From: Rhizobium rhizogenes
GTDB taxonomy: Bacteria > Pseudomonadota > Alphaproteobacteria > Rhizobiales > Rhizobiaceae
Length of the DNA: 64,000 nt
Assembly (NCBI RefSeq): GCF_002005205.3
Contig: NZ_CP019702.2
Location: 859,501-923,500, forward strand
Direction of reading: 5' to 3'
Below, piece after piece: positions 60,315-64,000 of the stretch. Position numbers and translations under genes: made by a program. A model generated the notes under the pieces. The model saw only the letters and a list, made by a program, of their open reading frames with translations, was not told where the DNA came from and did no database searches. Position 1 is the first letter of the stretch. Every line of letters starts with the position of its first letter.

Positions 60315-61283
60315 TCAGAGATAATCCCGCTTCACCGTTTCCAGAACGGCGGCAAAACGCTCCTTGCGCTCCTCCAGCCGACCATCCGGGCTAAGACGCG
60401 GCTCCGCGCGGCTTGCCTGCCAGAGCGCCAGCGTGGAAGGCGCGGCCAGCACCTGCTTGGCCAATTTGCGCAATGACCGGGACTGCGCTTCCTGCGGCCG
60501 CACCAGCACGTCGCCCTCATGCGCCGAGCCCTCATGCGCCGGAACGGAACCGGTCTCGGCAATGACGGGGCCGGGCGGCGGCGGGAAGCTCATGCCCCAG
60601 AAGCGCGAGCCCTTTTTCGCCGCCTCAGCGCGGGTCGAAACCGGCACGTAACGCGGCTGATATTCGACACCCACGCTGCCGGCCCAGTCGCTCCATTTGA
60701 AGCTGTTGATCGACGGCGAGGTGCTGACCGCGACCCATGGCACGCGGAAGGCATCGGCAAGGATTGCGCCATGCATGGATTCTGCGACGATGAATTCCGA
60801 CTGGGCGATGGCGCGGATCACCGCTTTCGCCTCGCCGCGCGGGTCGAGATAGGTCAGCCCCGCCGGTTCGCACACCGTTTCCCACATGCCGAATTCCGCC
60901 GATTCCCAATGGGGAACGAAGGTCTTCTTGTAGAGCTTCGGCAGGCCTTTGAAATCAGGCATCTCGGTGACCATGACGGCCGGGTCGACGATGCCCTTTT
61001 CAGGCGCGAGCCCCAGTTTGGCGGCGGTTTTTTCGCCGCGCACGCAGCGAATATCCCAGAACTCGGTGCTGGTATCCGGCACCGCGCCATAACCATAGCC
61101 GCTGCCGATCACCAGCTTGCGCTGCTTTGCGGGCAAAAGAACGTCGTTCAGCACGGTGCCGACGCCGACGAGCATGACGTCGTCATGCACATCGCGCAGG
61201 CCCGGAAGCAGAAAATCCCACAGCCACAGGTTGAGATCGTCACCGAAATTTCCGTGATGAGATTCCCAGTGGTAAGGTTTCAT
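60315..61283 (-). CDS. exoV: Succinoglycan pyruvyl transferase ExoV
   Basis: A 322-aa polysaccharide pyruvyl transferase domain: HGNFGDDLNLWLWDFLLPGL near residues 9-28, LVGVGTVLN, GSGYGYGAVP, VRGEKTAAKLGL, and FIVAESMHGAILADAFRVPWVAV near 195. ExoV adds the pyruvate ketal to the terminal glucose of the succinoglycan side chain. The start at 61283 follows AGGAG and gives MKPYHWESHHGNFGDD; a longer frame upstream is unlikely. Follows exoW by 52 bp. Confidence 0.88.
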   Translation of the reverse strand: MKPYHWESHHGNFGDDLNLWLWDFLLPGLRDVHDDVMLVGVGTVLNDVLLPAKQRKLVIGSGYGYGAVPDTSTEFWDIRCVRGEKTAAKLGLAPEKGIVDPAVMVTEMPDFKGLPKLYKKTFVPHWESAEFGMWETVCEPAGLTYLDPRGEAKAVIRAIAQSEFIVAESMHGAILADAFRVPWVAVSTSPSINSFKWSDWAGSVGVEYQPRYVPVSTRAEAAKKGSRFWGMSFPPPPGPVIAETGSVPAHEGSAHEGDVLVRPQEAQSRSLRKLAKQVLAAPSTLALWQASRAEPRLSPDGRLEERKERFAAVLETVKRDYL

Positions 61284-61335
61284 GAGGTCACTCCTGGGTG
61301 AAAAAACATATAAATTCTTGCGGGCGAGAATTCGC

Positions 61336-62301
61336 TCATCTGGAGCGCACGATTTTTCCAGCACCGAGTTCAAACGCGGCGCGCAGCAGTGCCGGATCGC
61401 GCATCGCCCATTTCAGGAGCAGCCCGAATTCGGGCGCCTTGCGCCGTTTCAGATTGCCCGCCTGGCTCCACAGCGCCTGTTTGCGCGCCGTGTTTTTATA
61501 GGAAGCGATGGAGGCGACATCGGCCGGCCGGCGTGAAAAACGCCCCTCCAGCGTATCGAGCGCCACCCAGGTATTGAACTGCTGGCGCAGGAATTCCGGC
61601 GAGGTATTGTCGATGCTGTGGAAGATATTGACGCCCATGCCGCGCATCGCGCCGGCGTCGTCACAGAGAAGCGTGCGCTTCGATGCGAGGATGGAATCGC
61701 AGAAAAACAGCACGTCTTCCGCCGCCAGACGAAGCGCCGGGTCGAAGCGGATTTTCTCAAAAAGAGCACGACCGATCACCATGCAGGAGAGATGCAGGAA
61801 GCTCCAGTTGCGCAGCATGACGCTGGCGAGATCCGGCAGTTCGATCACCAGCGGCTTCTCGGAAAGCCGTGCCGCGCCCTCATTCTTCTCCAGCTCGGAA
61901 ATGGCGAAATGATAATAAAATTCGTCACTTGCCTGCATGGAAGCCCAGTAGCACTCACCGCCATAGGTGTTAAGCGCGAAGGCCGCATTCTGTAGATGAT
62001 CGGGTGTCCAGATATCGTCGGAATCGAGAAAAGCGACGTAGTCAGTACCGTCAGGCACATTGTCGAGACCGGTATTGCGGGCGCCGCCCGGGCCGGCATT
62101 GGCCTGTTTAATGACGAGAATCCGGTCTTTCTCACCCTGCGAAAGTTCCGCAAGTTCCTGATCGATCGGGTATGGCGATTCGTCATCGACGATGACAAGA
62201 TCGAAATCCTGGTAAGTCTGCGCAAAAACCGATGCGAGTGCACGTCCAAGGACACCGTGCTGCTTTTGGTAGTAGGGAATGACGACAGTAAATCTTGCCA
62301 T
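61336..62301 (-). CDS. exoW: Succinoglycan glycosyltransferase ExoW (family 2)
   Basis: A 321-aa GT2 enzyme: RFTVVIPYYQKQHGVLGRALASVFAQTYQDFDLVIVDDESPYP at the N-terminus, AGPGGARNTGLD near 77, and FLDSDDIWTPDHL near 95 (metal-binding DxD). ExoW adds the last-but-one or terminal glucose of the succinoglycan repeat. Position between exoV and exoT supports the name. The start at 62301 fits the family; eight more codons upstream are possible. Confidence 0.88.
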   Translation of the reverse strand: MARFTVVIPYYQKQHGVLGRALASVFAQTYQDFDLVIVDDESPYPIDQELAELSQGEKDRILVIKQANAGPGGARNTGLDNVPDGTDYVAFLDSDDIWTPDHLQNAAFALNTYGGECYWASMQASDEFYYHFAISELEKNEGAARLSEKPLVIELPDLASVMLRNWSFLHLSCMVIGRALFEKIRFDPALRLAAEDVLFFCDSILASKRTLLCDDAGAMRGMGVNIFHSIDNTSPEFLRQQFNTWVALDTLEGRFSRRPADVASIASYKNTARKQALWSQAGNLKRRKAPEFGLLLKWAMRDPALLRAAFELGAGKIVRSR

Positions 62302-62419
62302 TGTTTCGCCCCTTGCGTTGATCAAGAAGTGTCGGGCCCGATCCTAAAAGCGGCCCCGATGGTATCGGCAACTCCCAACCGGCTTTCCTCCCGCCGGCCT
62401 CCAGAAACAGGATGCTTGT

Positions 62420-63898
62420 ATGCCCCCAGCGCCAAATGTAAAGACCATCACCACGAATGTCGGCTGGAGCGTTTTATCAAAAACAGGGACATTCGGGCTT
62501 AAATTTGTCACGGTCCCCATTCTCGCAAGACTGCTTTCCCCGGAGGAATTCGGGGTGGTGGCGGTAGGACTAACGGTTGTACAGTTCCTGACGATGATCG
62601 CCGGCGCGGGGCTGACCTCTGCCCTCATCGTCGAAAAGGAAGAGGATATGGAAACGATCCATACCGTCTTCTGGGCCAATCTGGCGATCTCCTGCACCAT
62701 GGCCGCCGCCCTCTACATCTGGGCGGAGTTTTTCGGCGGGCTGCTGGGCGCAGTGGAAAGCGCTTACCTGCTGCGCATCATGGCGTTCCTCATTCCGCTG
62801 CAGCTTGCCGGCGATGTCGCTTATTCGCTGCTCGCCCGGCGCATGAATTTCAGCAAGGACGCGCTCTGGAGCATGGCGTCTGAAAGCATCGCGGCCATCG
62901 TCGCGGTGGCGCTCGCCTTCATGGGCTTCGGCGTCTGGGCGCTGATCATCCAGCTTTTTGCCGCGGCCCTCATCCGGCTTGTCGGGCTTTATGCCGTTTC
63001 CCGCTATTGCCCGCGCTTCGTCATGAAACCGCGCCGGCTGGTGCCGCTTCTCGGCTTCAGCTCGGGGCTGATGGGCTCGGAAATCGCCAATTTCGTTACC
63101 TTCCAGTCGCCGATGGTGGTCATTGCCCGACACCTGGGGCTGGCGGATGCCGGCGCCTATTCCGCCTCCAACCGCTTTGCCAGCATTCCCAATCAGGTGG
63201 TTCTGTCGGCTGTCATGGGTGTCCTGTTTCCCGCCTTCAGCCGCATGATGGACGATCCGCAGCGCCGGCGCGATGCGCTGATGTTCAGTACGCAGGTGCT
63301 GACCGTGCTCTTGGCACCGATGATGTTCGGCCTCTGGGCGGTGGCGGAGCCGGCTATGCTTGTCATCTTCGGGCAGAACTGGGCCTATGCCTGGCCTGTC
63401 CTCGGTCTGCTCGCCCTGTCCAAGGCCATTCTGACGCCGTGCAGCACCTTCATCCCGTATTTGAAGGGTGCAGGTTACGGCCGCGTGCTGTTCTGGTCGG
63501 CGACGATCCGCGCCATCGTCACCACCGTCGCGGTCTGGCTCGCAGCACTTTATGGCACCCTGATCGACGCGATGGTGTGGCTCTGCATCGTCAATGCGGT
63601 AACGCTGGTCGCCTATTCCTGGGCGGTGTTCAAGGCAAGCGACACGCCGTTTTTCCGCGGCCTTTATGTCAGCAGCAGGCCGATGATCGCGGCGCTCATC
63701 ATGGCCGTTGCGGTGCGCTATCTGCTTCACGTTCTGGCTGAGCGCATTCCTAATGCCACCCTTCAGGTCCTCATCGGCGCTGCCGTCGGCGGCCTCATCT
63801 ATGCGGCGCTGATCCTGCTGACCGAACGGGCGCTGCTCGGGAAAATTCTCGGAATGGTCAAATCGCGGCGCATGCGGGATACTGCAACCCAAGGTTAG
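62420..63898 (+). CDS. exoT: Succinoglycan repeat-unit flippase ExoT (PST family)
   Basis: A 492-aa polytopic protein with about 12-14 hydrophobic helices. The N-terminus NVGWSVLSKTGTFGLKFVTVPILARLLSPEEFGVVAVGLTVVQFLTMIAGAGLTSALI is the polysaccharide transporter (Wzx-like) signature. It moves the lipid-linked octasaccharide, or its succinylated form, across the inner membrane before polymerisation. It is divergent from exoW with 118 bp between, which must carry both promoters. Confidence 0.9.
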   Translation: MPPAPNVKTITTNVGWSVLSKTGTFGLKFVTVPILARLLSPEEFGVVAVGLTVVQFLTMIAGAGLTSALIVEKEEDMETIHTVFWANLAISCTMAAALYIWAEFFGGLLGAVESAYLLRIMAFLIPLQLAGDVAYSLLARRMNFSKDALWSMASESIAAIVAVALAFMGFGVWALIIQLFAAALIRLVGLYAVSRYCPRFVMKPRRLVPLLGFSSGLMGSEIANFVTFQSPMVVIARHLGLADAGAYSASNRFASIPNQVVLSAVMGVLFPAFSRMMDDPQRRRDALMFSTQVLTVLLAPMMFGLWAVAEPAMLVIFGQNWAYAWPVLGLLALSKAILTPCSTFIPYLKGAGYGRVLFWSATIRAIVTTVAVWLAALYGTLIDAMVWLCIVNAVTLVAYSWAVFKASDTPFFRGLYVSSRPMIAALIMAVAVRYLLHVLAERIPNATLQVLIGAAVGGLIYAALILLTERALLGKILGMVKSRRMRDTATQG

Positions 63899-63946
63899 TC
63901 AAACCACAGGAAAACGCGCCTCATTTCTGCCGTTAACCAACCTTTT

Positions 63947-63970
63947 CCGCGGTGATTTCCCTCACCGCGG
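63947..63970. other. Hairpin near the window end
   Basis: CCGCGGTGA-N6-TCACCGCGG is a perfect 9-bp stem 48 bases after the exoT stop. On the minus strand the final 66 bases also fit the last 21 codons of an open frame ending in TAA at 63933, so the hairpin may lie inside the tail of a convergent gene. Too little sequence is present to decide. Confidence 0.35.
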
Positions 63971-64000
63971 CAAGGTCGGATAGCCGTTCATTTTGCAGCG

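Noticed and set aside
63933..63998. Minus-strand open tail of 21 codons ending TAA at the window edge
   Set aside because: It could be the end of a convergent gene, but it is too short to identify and overlaps a perfect hairpin; not annotated as a gene.

Overview
The window is chromosomal DNA from an alphaproteobacterium of the family Rhizobiaceae, most likely the Agrobacterium tumefaciens species complex. The evidence is: high GC with densely packed genes; an Agrobacterium-type serine 3-dehydrogenase; a NadQ-regulated nadABC operon; a succinoglycan (exo) gene block; a glgPBCA-pgm-glgX operon; an alpha-r14-like small RNA; and rhizobial REP-like intergenic palindromes. This placement rests on gene content and recognised sequences, not on a database search.

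Layout. 1-816 is the end of a mannitol-dehydrogenase-family gene. 996-7571 (minus) is a dipeptide ABC transporter operon (dppABCDF) behind an M24 aminopeptidase gene. 7884-8000 (minus) is a small RNA with three CCUCCUCCC loops. 8123-10273 holds serine dehydrogenase, a nucleoside deoxyribosyltransferase and the nanoRNase NrnC. 10357-13733 is a run of three unrecognised proteins with related C-terminal tails. 13833-17180 is a core block: rpsA and cmk (minus), a TIGR02300 protein and tRNA-Ala(GGC). 17231-18197 has two small minus-strand genes (SNase-like, PAS). 18405-22772 is nadQ and nadABC with two palindromic operators. 22800-23815 is a small stress-type operon behind a GGAAC-N16-CGTT promoter. 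23892-30980 (minus) is a GbsR-like regulator followed by cydDCABX, with an FNR/FixK-type box upstream. 31267-34256 is a divergent idonate/gluconate locus around a perfect 16-bp palindrome. 34523-37638 has an aldose epimerase, an Lrp/AsnC regulator, an amino-acid racemase and a class-II amidotransferase. 38133-49241 is the whole glycogen operon. 49296-50709 is a GFA protein, an HxlR regulator and a MaoC hydratase. 50912-56405 (minus) is a heterotetrameric sarcosine oxidase operon with an extra secreted-protein gene inside it. 56722-58320 has rpsU, a TPR lipoprotein and a DUF6074 protein. 58660-63898 is part of the succinoglycan cluster (exoX, exoU, exoV, exoW, exoT).

Together the genes serve nutrient capture (peptides, sarcosine, idonate/gluconate), carbon storage as glycogen and exopolysaccharide, NAD synthesis, and respiration at low oxygen. 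No phage, insertion sequence, CRISPR array or defence island is visible. The most interesting non-obvious signals are the multi-loop anti-Shine-Dalgarno small RNA, the three-gene family with a shared C-terminal DDNGLY-type tail, a structured rpsA leader, paired operators flanking idnD, the extra gene in the sarcosine oxidase operon, and the regulatory sites upstream of nadA, the stress operon and the cyd operon.
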